Origin: Planctomycetaceae bacterium
GTDB taxonomy: Bacteria; Planctomycetota; Planctomycetia; Pirellulales; Lacipirellulaceae
NCBI GenBank assembly: GCA_003233055.1
Contig: QIKP01000014.1
Location: 60,387 to 124,386 of the forward strand
DNA: 64,000 bases
Direction: 5' to 3'
The translations under genes were made by a program, and so were the position numbers. Below are positions 1 through 7,487 of this stretch, in pieces. Position 1 is the first letter of the stretch. Each line of letters begins with the position of its first letter. The notes under the pieces are model-generated. The model saw only the letters and a program-made list of their open reading frames with translations, was not told the origin of the DNA and did no database searches.

Positions 1-2
1 AC

Positions 3-113
3 TACCGCCCCGGCAATTGTGCCCCTTACATGGTCGACCCGATCCCCTTCACCTGGCGTGCGGTGCTCTTCCAAGCGGGAGCGACGGTCGGCGTGGTGGG
101 CGTGTTGCCGTAA
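3..113 (+). CDS. C-terminal fragment of an unknown protein, cut by the window edge
   Basis: An open frame runs from the first bases of the window to a TAA and encodes about 36 residues, ending in a hydrophobic stretch (AGATVGVVGVLP). Its start lies outside the window. The hydrophobic end could be a membrane segment, but the fragment is too short to assign a family. It is followed by a copy of the dispersed palindrome (171-196), which in this window usually sits just after genes; that is weak support for a real gene end here. The alternative is that this is not coding. Confidence 0.4.
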   Translation, partial: YRPGNCAPYMVDPIPFTWRAVLFQAGATVGVVGVLP

Positions 114-170
114 CGACGGCCCGTACTTTTTCACGTCGTTTCCTACTCCCCGTCGTTGTCGCTTCCTACT

Positions 171-196
171 AGCCGACGAGCTACGCCTCGTCAGGT
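171..196. repeat. Dispersed palindrome, family R1, copy 1
   Basis: The arms AGCCGACGAG and CTCGTCAGG flank the 6-base loop CTACGC; the right arm has one mismatch. It lies between the partial gene at the window edge and the DUF971 gene. Further copies occur near 13321, 20875, 24838, 29507, 31388 and 55060. Confidence 0.8.
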
Positions 197-219
197 TGCC
201 GCACGCCTGAGCTTTACGA

Positions 220-552
220 ATGAAAACGCCTCACCCCACACAACTCGACAAACAGGGGGACGATCGCCTCCGCATCACCTGGTCGGACGATACCTTGCGC
301 GAGTACACCGCCAGGGAACTCCGCGACGCGTGCCCCTGCGCCACCTGTCGTGAAAAGCAGAAGGCCCCTCCACCCCCCCCCACCGAATTGCCGATCCTTG
401 CACCAGGGACGGGCGGACCGATTCAGATCGCCGCGATGCGCCCCGTTGGCAGCTACGCCTATGGCATCACCTTCAGCGATGGCCACGACACGGGGCTCTT
501 TACGCTCGAGTTATTGCACGAGCTCGGAATGAAGATCGAAACCGATGGCTAA
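220..552 (+). CDS. DUF971 domain protein
   Basis: A 110-residue protein covering a single DUF971 domain (the fold also found at the N-terminus of gamma-butyrobetaine hydroxylase). Supporting features are the opening 'LRITWSDDTLREYTARELRDAC', the cysteine cluster CPCATC near residue 45, and the ending 'YGITFSDGHDTGLFTLELLHEL', which is the usual close of this family. Members are small cytoplasmic proteins, some near iron-sulfur or Mrp/ApbC genes, and a metal-related role is only suspected. The ATG start gives the normal domain length. No clear Shine-Dalgarno site is visible. It converges on the DUF4340 gene. Confidence 0.85.
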   Translation: MKTPHPTQLDKQGDDRLRITWSDDTLREYTARELRDACPCATCREKQKAPPPPPTELPILAPGTGGPIQIAAMRPVGSYAYGITFSDGHDTGLFTLELLHELGMKIETDG

Positions 553-619
553 CGCGAATCGACACGAATAACGGCTATTCGTTCTATTCGTAGTTCACTC
601 TCTTCCGACTCGTGAACGG

Positions 620-2344
620 TTACGGCGATTCTTCCGCCTCGGTTTTCTCCGCGCCGCCAATCCCCAGGTCAGGAAGCCCCGGGATCGCCCCCCCTGGCGC
701 GCCAAACGGTGCCGCGGGCTCGGTCTCTTCCTCCCCCTCCTCCGCTGACTCTTTCTTCTCGATGACTTGTTCGCGACCCAGGTGAATTTTCTTAAAAACG
801 TCGTTCGGGATCACGTAATACCAATCGCCAAATCGAGCGTTGAGTTCTTCCACCCGCTTGCGACCTGCTTCGATTTTCTCTTGGTATTCGTCTTGCAGCC
901 GCTGGTTCGATTCTTCGATTCGTGTTCGCTCCGCTTCGATTTGCTTCCGCTCCGCTTCGGTGTCCGATTCGGTGTCCGATTCTTCCTTCGTGGTGTCGGT
1001 CTCGTCTGATTCGTCTTCCTTCGATTCGTCTTTGTCAGGGTCGGCGATTGTGTCGTCACTTGTGTCGGTGTCAGGGCTCCCGGCCGCTGAAGCGGCCTCG
1101 CCAGGAGTGGCCTCGGTGGGGAGTTCTTCTAGCTCTGGTTTTTCGATCATCGCCTCGTTGAATCGCGCCATCACGAAAAGGTAGCGGTGGAGGCCTTCGC
1201 CCTCGGCGTTGCCGTCGCCCTGCTCCGGCTCACTCTCGCTGGTCGGATCGCGCTGAAGGTCGCCAAAACGGAGGACGTATTCGACGCCACTTTTGAGGGT
1301 TACGGCAATCTGCCCCTCACTCGAGAGCAGTTCGATTTGGTCCTTGGCCCCCGGCACGGGCAGAAATCCCCGCTGGGCCAGGCTGATTTTCTTTTCGTTG
1401 CTGTCGGTAAATTCCTTGCCGGCCTGCAGGTCGCCGCTCAGGCCTTCGGGCTTACGCTCGACGTCGACAATCACGAGGTCGTCCAGCGCGTTTTTCAGGC
1501 CATCCAAGGTCTCTTCGTTGAGCTGTTCCCCTTCCGCTAACTCAAACGGCTCGTAGGCGCGCTTCTCCGCGTCAAACTTTTGAAGCGAGCCGACTTGCCA
1601 CTTACTCGACGCCTCATCGTAGACGAGGTCCATTTTCGCGCGGCGTTCTTCTAGGATCTGCTGCATGAGCCGACCACCGGAGATCATCGCCCGGGTCTGG
1701 ATCGCGTAGTCGTCAATCGAAATACGGGCCACGTCGAACGGATTGAGTCCGAGCAAATCCTTCTCGATCCAGTCGGCAAAGTTCGTCGAGAATTTTTCGA
1801 GATCGATCGCCACTTGGTAAACGGGGTCCTGATTTGCGATGCGAACGTAAAACTGCCCGTCGGCCTCTTTGACTTTGTTGCCGACGAGGAGGTCGGCCAG
1901 CACGGCGTCCCCGTCGCCTGAGAGTTTGACATGGGTGCCGTAGCCCGAGTTGCTACCGACCGACGCGTCCGCCGGATCGAGCACGCCGTAGGTGGCATGG
2001 TCGCCGCTGGTGGCGTCGATGACGGCGAGGATTTCTCGACCAACCACCCCTTCGACCGCAGCCGCCATTTGCTCGGCAGCGTCCGCCGGGTAACCACTCT
2101 TCGAAGGGATCGACCAGACACCGTCGACTTCCGCAACCTCAAATGCCTGCGATTCGCCTGCCTCGTCATTCATGCTCGTAATGCGCAGCCGCGTCGGAGC
2201 GTCGGGTTCGAATTCCTTGACCAGCGGGGTGCCACGCAATTCATCCACGTTGTAGGCGTCGGTCGAAGGGCGCGTGAAGAGAGCGAGGCCGATCGCCCCT
2301 ACGGCGGCGGCGAAGAACAAGGTGGTTTTGGTAGATTCGTTCAT
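620..2344 (-). CDS. DUF4340 protein, membrane-anchored part of a Gld-like ABC export locus
   Basis: A 574-residue protein with a membrane segment at about residues 7-24 and then a long extracytoplasmic part. The stretch 'FEVAEVDGVWSIPSKSGYPADA' is typical of DUF4340 repeats, which are found beside GldG-type ABC proteins. After about residue 400 comes a very acidic, low-complexity Asp/Glu/Thr linker, then a predicted coiled coil (KQIEAERTRIEESNQRLQDE) and a Gly/Pro-rich tail. It is the last gene of a three-gene minus-strand unit, 78 bases after the GldF/GldG fusion, so it likely works with that transporter at the envelope. The substrate is unknown. Confidence 0.8.
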   Translation of the reverse strand: MNESTKTTLFFAAAVGAIGLALFTRPSTDAYNVDELRGTPLVKEFEPDAPTRLRITSMNDEAGESQAFEVAEVDGVWSIPSKSGYPADAAEQMAAAVEGVVGREILAVIDATSGDHATYGVLDPADASVGSNSGYGTHVKLSGDGDAVLADLLVGNKVKEADGQFYVRIANQDPVYQVAIDLEKFSTNFADWIEKDLLGLNPFDVARISIDDYAIQTRAMISGGRLMQQILEERRAKMDLVYDEASSKWQVGSLQKFDAEKRAYEPFELAEGEQLNEETLDGLKNALDDLVIVDVERKPEGLSGDLQAGKEFTDSNEKKISLAQRGFLPVPGAKDQIELLSSEGQIAVTLKSGVEYVLRFGDLQRDPTSESEPEQGDGNAEGEGLHRYLFVMARFNEAMIEKPELEELPTEATPGEAASAAGSPDTDTSDDTIADPDKDESKEDESDETDTTKEESDTESDTEAERKQIEAERTRIEESNQRLQDEYQEKIEAGRKRVEELNARFGDWYYVIPNDVFKKIHLGREQVIEKKESAEEGEEETEPAAPFGAPGGAIPGLPDLGIGGAEKTEAEESP

Positions 2345-2422
2345 GCTATTTGGAGAATCGTTTTGGTCGGTGTCGGGAGAGGCAAACCTGCCTGCGAGTC
2401 GTGCCAGGTTATTTCGTCGGGA

Positions 2423-5209
2423 TTATTTCGTCGAGGTTGCGTCTTCTTCCTTTTCCTTGTGGAAGCGGAGTCTTGTCTTCACAACCCCTTCCCGTTCTCC
2501 CTGTCGGCGGTGGAAGAAGACGAAGATGCCGAGCAAGATCGGCAGGATGGGTGGCAGAGCGAAGGCATAGAATTTATAGCGGTTTTGTACGGCTCGGATT
2601 TCTTTTTCAAGCGACCGCCGCTCCTGCTGAATCTGCCGATCACGATTTTTTTCGAGCCTTACGATCTGGTTCTCCAGCTTCCGCTGCCCTCGAATCGTCG
2701 CCTGCTGAAGGAGGAATCGCTTTTCCTCCTTGCTGATGTCGGTGCGCGCATCGATCTTGTCGATCTCGTCACTAAATTTCTGCCGCGCACTGACGATCTC
2801 CTCTTCCGCTTCCTTGGTAAAGTCGTCGATTCGCTCGCGGACACCTTCCCGAGAATCCTTGGTCCTTTTTTCAATTTCCGTTAGCACCCGATGGGATCGC
2901 GTCCGCTTGCGAATGTCGATGTACCGGTCATCCTTGGCCAGATAGTCGAGGATATTGAGGACAAAGGCGACGTTCTGAAAGTCGAGGTCGGCAAAGACGT
3001 TGACCGCCTGCTCCCCCTGCGAGCGAAGCGAAAAGAAGACGTCGCCCAGGCAGTCGGTGTCGGCGACAACGACCGCGTGAATCGGAATTTTCTTGATCGG
3101 CGCGAGAGGCTTTTTCTCCGCTTCGTCCGACTCATCGGTCGCATTCGGGTCAAGCGAAAGAGAGAGGTCGTCTTGGTCCTCGATTTCCCCTTCGACAACG
3201 GCTGCCATGATGTAGGTGCTTCCGGTGAGGTCTTGCTTGAGCGACATCTGGCCGACTGGCAATTGTTCGATATGCCGATAGGGGATCGTCGCCGTGAGCG
3301 TGCCGGTCACCGCGAGCGGCTTGAAGTCGAGCTTCGAGTCGTCCGCCTGTCGAACCGCGCCAGGGCGAAGAAAGAGGACTTGCTTCATTCCCTTGGAGAG
3401 AGAAACCTCGTCGTTGAAGGGATGGGGTGCCCCGTGGGCGGTGAGCCCCTCGTCGATAAAGACCAAGTCGGGACCGAAGGGATACTGATCGTAGGGATTG
3501 AATTCTTGCAGGATCACTTCGTCGCCAAACATCCGAACGCCGAGCAGCTGCCATAGCTGCTGGATGTCCCCCTTCGGCATCGGCCTGGCCCCTCCCATCA
3601 TCCCCATCATGCCGCCCCCACCGGAGGTGCGTGGCTGGTCGGTGCCAGGGGCCCGCCACATCATCGGCATCGGGTCCTCAAAGACCGCGATCGGCTGCCC
3701 CTTTTTCACCGCCTCGACCAAATGATTCATCGCCTCGGGACTCATGGCGGAAGGCTGCACGGCAAGCAGCACGTCGTACTTGTCGGTAATCGGCTGCTCG
3801 GGGTCGACTTCCACCACGTCGTATTGCTTCTTGAGTTCCGTGACGAGTTGCGACTCGTTGGTCATCCCCTGCATGGTGAATCCTTCGAAAAGCTGGATAT
3901 CGGTCTTGACGATTCCGACGCGTTTTCGCTTCTTCTGAGCCACCGTGGTGATCGACCGAACCAGCTCGTACTCCACGGGAATTCCCTTGCCAATAAAGGG
4001 GACGACGACCTTGTCGAGCTTATGGCGAACGGCGACTCCCATGAAGATTTCTTCGGTCGAGAGCTTCCCTCGCGACAACGAGTCGACCTCCTGCGGCACG
4101 ATGCCAAAGGCGGTTTCGGCCGTGGCGGCTTCTTCGCTAAAATTCTCGATCTCGTAGATGTTGGTATGGATTTTTCCACCACTCATCGATTCGAGTTCTT
4201 CGAGCGTCCCGAGCAGATTGAGCTTGTGGGCGGCAAAGTCCGAAGGGACCTGGGGGCTGACGTAGGCGTCGACGATGATGGTGTCGACCTGGTCGTTTTT
4301 CTTCAGCTCCTCCAGCAAGTCGCGGGTGGCGGGCGAAAGCGAGTTGATCTGCTCACTCGTCAGGTCTTGCCGAAGGGAGTTGTGGTTCGACAGCGTCACG
4401 TTGAGCCCCGCCACGACCAGCAGGAGCGACGCCGCCCGGGCGAAGTAGTGAGCCCACCGTGAGTCCCCATCCGCACCTGCCCCCCAATGCCGTTTGCCGA
4501 TGAGAACCATGCAGACATAGAGCATCACGATGGCGATGCTCAGGAAATAAACCACACCGCTCAGACTCATCACGCCGCGCTGAAAATCGGCAAGTTGTGC
4601 GTCGGCACCCCATCGGGAAATCTGCTGGGCGGTGACGGGATCTTTGACCAGCCAGTCGGCCACGCTGAACAGGGCAAGCGGGGCGTTGAACAACATGCCA
4701 AGGACGAAACCGACCGTCAAGTTCTTCGTCAAGAACGAGGCAATCATTCCAATGGCCAGCATGGCGACGCCGAGGAACCAGTAGCCAAGATAGGTGCATA
4801 GGAAAAGCCCGCCATCGGGTGACCCCAGCCCCCAGCTAAAGACGAGCCAAATCGAAAACAGGGAGAACAGGAGCGAGACGGTGAAGATCGCCACACCGGC
4901 AAGGTACTTCCCCAGCACCACGTCGGTATCGGTCGCGGGGAGGGTGAGCAGAAGTTCGTCGGTCCCTTGCCGTCGCTCTTCCGACCAGGTGCTCATCGTG
5001 ATGGCTGGAATAAAGACAAGCAAAATGGCAGGCAACCAGCGGCTCAGTTGGTCGAGATTTGCCAAGTTGTTGTTAAAGAACTCCGGTGGCCAGAAGGCGG
5101 AGACGGCGCTCAGCAGCACGAAGACGCAGATAAAAACGTATCCGGTCGGATTGGAGAAGTAGCTGACAAAATCGCGTTTGAAGATCGTCTTGAGAACAGT
5201 AAAGTTCAT
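2423..5209 (-). CDS. Fused ABC-2 permease / GldG-type auxiliary protein
   Basis: A 928-residue protein joining two parts that are separate (GldF and GldG) in Bacteroidetes. The N-terminal ~250 residues are an ABC-2 type permease with several membrane helices ('FLTKNLTVGFVLGMLF'). The middle is a GldG-like periplasmic region ('LSPATRDLLEELKKNDQVD'). The C-terminus is a long charged coiled coil ending in a final membrane helix (ALPPILPILLGIFVFF). A Met/Gly-rich loop (GGGGMMGMMGG) lies mid-protein. The ORF track starts 59 codons earlier, but that extension is Arg-rich and overlaps the ATPase gene, so the ATG at 5209 (MNFTVLKTIFKRDF) is preferred. It probably moves an unknown substrate across or out of the inner membrane. 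Confidence 0.85.
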   Translation of the reverse strand: MNFTVLKTIFKRDFVSYFSNPTGYVFICVFVLLSAVSAFWPPEFFNNNLANLDQLSRWLPAILLVFIPAITMSTWSEERRQGTDELLLTLPATDTDVVLGKYLAGVAIFTVSLLFSLFSIWLVFSWGLGSPDGGLFLCTYLGYWFLGVAMLAIGMIASFLTKNLTVGFVLGMLFNAPLALFSVADWLVKDPVTAQQISRWGADAQLADFQRGVMSLSGVVYFLSIAIVMLYVCMVLIGKRHWGAGADGDSRWAHYFARAASLLLVVAGLNVTLSNHNSLRQDLTSEQINSLSPATRDLLEELKKNDQVDTIIVDAYVSPQVPSDFAAHKLNLLGTLEELESMSGGKIHTNIYEIENFSEEAATAETAFGIVPQEVDSLSRGKLSTEEIFMGVAVRHKLDKVVVPFIGKGIPVEYELVRSITTVAQKKRKRVGIVKTDIQLFEGFTMQGMTNESQLVTELKKQYDVVEVDPEQPITDKYDVLLAVQPSAMSPEAMNHLVEAVKKGQPIAVFEDPMPMMWRAPGTDQPRTSGGGGMMGMMGGARPMPKGDIQQLWQLLGVRMFGDEVILQEFNPYDQYPFGPDLVFIDEGLTAHGAPHPFNDEVSLSKGMKQVLFLRPGAVRQADDSKLDFKPLAVTGTLTATIPYRHIEQLPVGQMSLKQDLTGSTYIMAAVVEGEIEDQDDLSLSLDPNATDESDEAEKKPLAPIKKIPIHAVVVADTDCLGDVFFSLRSQGEQAVNVFADLDFQNVAFVLNILDYLAKDDRYIDIRKRTRSHRVLTEIEKRTKDSREGVRERIDDFTKEAEEEIVSARQKFSDEIDKIDARTDISKEEKRFLLQQATIRGQRKLENQIVRLEKNRDRQIQQERRSLEKEIRAVQNRYKFYAFALPPILPILLGIFVFFHRRQGEREGVVKTRLRFHKEKEEDATSTK

Positions 5210-5271
5210 GGTCGTTCGTGGTGGGTGGGCAGGTGTGGTCAGTGGTTTGTGGCGGCTCGTCGCTCGTCTCA

Positions 5272-6057
5272 CTACGCGGTCAACTGATGGAACCGTTGTT
5301 CGAGGTTGGGCTCTTCGCCTTGGAGGTCTTGGGGGGTGCCGTCGAACACGACGCGACCTTCGTTGATGAAGACCACGCGATTGCACATTGCCTCGACCTC
5401 TTGGAGGATGTGGGTGGAAAGCAAGATGGTCTTGGTCTCGCCCAACTTGCGAATGAGCTTACGCACCTCGCGAATTTGATTCGGATCGAGACCGGCGGTC
5501 GGTTCGTCGAGGATGAGCACGTCCGGTTCGTGGAGCAAGACCTGGGCCATCCCGACCCGCTGGCGATACCCCTTCGAGAGCTTCCCGATCGGCTTGCCAA
5601 GCACTTCCCGCAGGTTGCACAGTTCGATCACTTCGTGCATTCGGCGATTGATTTCGCTCGGTGAGAGTCCGCGCACAGCACCGAAGAATTGAAGCAAGGT
5701 GCGCGGCGTCATGTCGGGATAGAGAGGGCCATTCTCCGGCAAATAGCCCAAGACGTTCGCCGCCTCGATGCGGTCGGTCGCCATCTCGTAGCCGGCAATC
5801 CGTGCCCGACCAGTCGACGGGGCCAGGTAGCCGGTGAGCAGCTTCATGGTGGTGCTTTTGCCGGCACCGTTGGGACCGAGAAACGCCGCGACTTCGCCCC
5901 GATTGATGGTGAAGGAGACCTCCTGGGTGGCGGCGAAGTTGCCATAGTATTTCGACAACCGAATCGCTTCGATCATCGGTTCGCCATTGGAACCATTGGA
6001 GGATGCCGAATCGTTGGCAGAGAGTTTGGTCTTTTGAGTTTTCGTCTCTTGGGTCAT
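5272..6057 (-). CDS. ABC transporter ATP-binding protein, GldA-like
   Basis: A 261-residue ABC ATPase. The motifs are Walker A GPNGAGKST (about 61-69), signature LSKGYRQRVGMAQ, Walker B and D-loop VLILDEPTAGLDP, and the switch histidine in 'LLSTHILQEVE'. The length and the order ATPase, permease/GldG, DUF4340 match Gld-type systems. The first 27 residues are a Ser/Asn/Lys-rich tail, so translation may instead begin at Met28 (MIEAIRLSKYYG). It is the first gene of the unit and 62 bases upstream of the permease. It is expected to drive the permease from the cytoplasmic face. Confidence 0.9.
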   Translation of the reverse strand: MTQETKTQKTKLSANDSASSNGSNGEPMIEAIRLSKYYGNFAATQEVSFTINRGEVAAFLGPNGAGKSTTMKLLTGYLAPSTGRARIAGYEMATDRIEAANVLGYLPENGPLYPDMTPRTLLQFFGAVRGLSPSEINRRMHEVIELCNLREVLGKPIGKLSKGYRQRVGMAQVLLHEPDVLILDEPTAGLDPNQIREVRKLIRKLGETKTILLSTHILQEVEAMCNRVVFINEGRVVFDGTPQDLQGEEPNLEQRFHQLTA

Positions 6058-6393
6058 CCTCAGAGGCTCCGGAGGAGGGAGGGTAGGGCTAGCGGTGTGA
6101 CAGGGGTAGGCAAGTCCACTGAAGGTAAACCATCGAAGCGCGATATGTCTATACCGCCACCCCAGGTATCCAGGCGAACGGCAAAGTCAGAAAAACAAAA
6201 GAAACCGCCAGGGACGCCAAGATCGCGAAGCAAGAATCCGGTGAAAAGGGGCGTCCCCGCAGGGCGGTCGCGGCTTCGGCGTCGTGGGATACGTCGCTAG
6301 GGTTGGGCGGGGGCGCCTCGGCTCGCAACCCATTGAGGATCACCGGTTGGTGGGATTGGCGGCGGGGGTGATCTTTTCACTGCGGGGCTACCG
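6058..6393. other. Intergenic stretch without a convincing gene
   Basis: These 336 bases hold the upstream region of the GldA-like operon and the downstream flank of the toxin gene. The one track ORF here (64 aa) has no recognisable motif. Around 6201-6226 there is a 'ccgccagggacgccaagat' stretch resembling 'aaccgccaagatcgccaagg' at 26119, possibly a second class of planctomycete intergenic repeat. Confidence 0.4.
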
Positions 6394-6705
6394 CTAGCCG
6401 GCAGTGAACGTATCGTATTCCGCGTGAGTGCCGATCCAGTACCACACGTTAACGCGTTCACGCTCCACAAAGATCGCACGATACTTCATCGTAATCGAGA
6501 TCGAAACGCTCCCTGGCGAATGCGAAGCCTGTTTGCGGTTTCCAAGGCGGTGCCAGCGAAAAGAGGGGTGACGAGGGTCCAGGTCGAAGAGTCTGCACCC
6601 GTCCTTAGCAAGCTGTCGAATATGGGCGGGCAATTCGGCGTATTGCTCCCTGAACCTTCGCGTCGTGTGATTGCGTTCCCTAAAAGAACTCGGCAGTTTC
6701 GCCAT
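6394..6705 (-). CDS. RelE/ParE-superfamily toxin-like protein
   Basis: A 103-residue protein fitting the small type II toxin fold. It has a helix 'AELPAHIRQLAKDGCRLFDLDPRHPSFRWHRL', a central 'SVSISITMKYRAIF' strand region, and the hallmark ending 'VWYWIGTHAEYDTF', seen in many planctomycete and cyanobacterial ParE/HigB-like toxins. Such proteins usually act as mRNA interferases or gyrase poisons; which of these cannot be told here. Its ATG lies inside the end of the upstream gene (26-base overlap), the classic antitoxin-toxin arrangement. The first ~15 residues are basic and less conserved-looking. Confidence 0.75.
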   Translation of the reverse strand: MAKLPSSFRERNHTTRRFREQYAELPAHIRQLAKDGCRLFDLDPRHPSFRWHRLGNRKQASHSPGSVSISITMKYRAIFVERERVNVWYWIGTHAEYDTFTAG

Positions 6706-7285
6706 CGGAATGCTCGCGAATTGCTTCGTCTTCGAGTGAGAGAATCTGGGGGTTCATCATGCCGCCTGAATCGTCGCTATGAGAGTCCAGGTTCTTGACA
6801 ATCGCAACCGCTTGGCCATAGCAATCAGTAAACTTTTCGAGATTAGAAATCTCAAACCCATTGCCTTTGACACTTTCGGCCCACTTCAATGCCTTACCGC
6901 ATGGCACCATCCAACCACGGAACAGCTTCTCTAGCGACTCCTGGACCTTGGGATCATAGCTGCCATCGTTTGCGTAAAACCTCGACCGCCAAACCTCATC
7001 GGCTCTACAGAGCCACCCAAACGCATCGATTCCCATTTGCAAGAAATCTTCACAGGCGTAGCAATCCCTCGCTTCGTCATGCTCACGCATCACAGCGTCA
7101 TGCTCATGCTCACGCATCACAGCGTAGAGTGCATCGACCTGCCTACGGGCGTTGCTTAAAGCTGGGCTAGCGGTTGCCACGAAAGAATCCCCATGGTAAT
7201 CGAAATGCACAACAACGGGCGTGAGGGTCGCCGACACGGCGGCAGAGGCCGTCCGTTCCCATGAGCGATGAGCTACGCTGTCCAT
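6680..7285 (-). CDS. Candidate antitoxin upstream of the RelE/ParE-like toxin
   Basis: About 201 residues from the ATG at 7285; the track ORF runs 19 codons further upstream. The C-terminal half ('LFRGWMVPCGKALKWAESVKGNGFEISNLEKF' and 'LSLEDEAIREHSDGETAEFF') resembles proteins I associate with this toxin class in planctomycetes, where the extreme C-terminus is an acidic tail that could cover the toxin. No HTH or other DNA-binding domain is obvious, and it is large for an antitoxin. An in-frame 21-bp direct repeat (7078-7125) duplicates part of residues ~60-75. The family assignment comes from memory of similar sequences and from the overlap with the toxin, so it is only moderate. Confidence 0.55.
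   Translation of the reverse strand: MDSVAHRSWERTASAAVSATLTPVVVHFDYHGDSFVATASPALSNARRQVDALYAVMREHEHDAVMREHDEARDCYACEDFLQMGIDAFGWLCRADEVWRSRFYANDGSYDPKVQESLEKLFRGWMVPCGKALKWAESVKGNGFEISNLEKFTDCYGQAVAIVKNLDSHSDDSGGMMNPQILSLEDEAIREHSDGETAEFF
7078..7125. repeat. In-frame 21-bp direct repeat inside the antitoxin candidate
   Basis: The sequence catgctcacgcatcacagcgt occurs at 7078-7098 and again at 7105-7125, separated by catgct. The 27-bp period equals nine codons, so the frame is kept and the peptide gains a duplicated MREH-type segment. This looks like a recent slippage or duplication event. Confidence 0.85.
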
Positions 7286-7414
7286 GCGTCTGCTACTTAG
7301 TATGACTAACAGTAAAGTATATCGGAAGAAACGGCCACGCAATTACCTAAATCTAGTCCACTAAACACTTTAGGCCGTAAGTCTAGTGCTACCAGTACGT
7401 TGCGGCAAGACCGA

Positions 7415-7435
7415 TATTCGGTTTTTTTCCGAATA
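7415..7435. repeat. Inverted repeat TATTCGG / CCGAATA around a T-tract
   Basis: A 7-bp perfect inverted repeat with a seven-T loop lies between the nadB stop and the antitoxin candidate start. The right arm with its flank (TTTTTCCGAATAAC) reappears exactly in another inverted repeat at 41703-41732, upstream of a different gene. It could be a protein-binding site or an RNA hairpin, and neither can be chosen from sequence alone. Confidence 0.55.
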
Positions 7436-7487
7436 ACTGGAAAGTCTGGCAGGTTATTGCTACCACCCCGGCGACACCCTCCATCCC

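Noticed and set aside
1086-1106. GGCCGCTGAAGCGGCC inside the DUF4340 gene as an R2 copy
   Set aside because: Only the core matches R2, the flanks differ, and it encodes part of a low-complexity Ala/Gly stretch, so chance similarity is likely.
1931-2884. 317-aa plus-strand ORF across two genes
   Set aside because: Spans parts of the DUF4340 and GldF/GldG genes on the opposite strand, with no motif.
6149-6343. 64-aa ORF upstream of the GldA-like operon
   Set aside because: A hydrophobic stretch is present but there is no ribosome site, no family and an unlikely composition.
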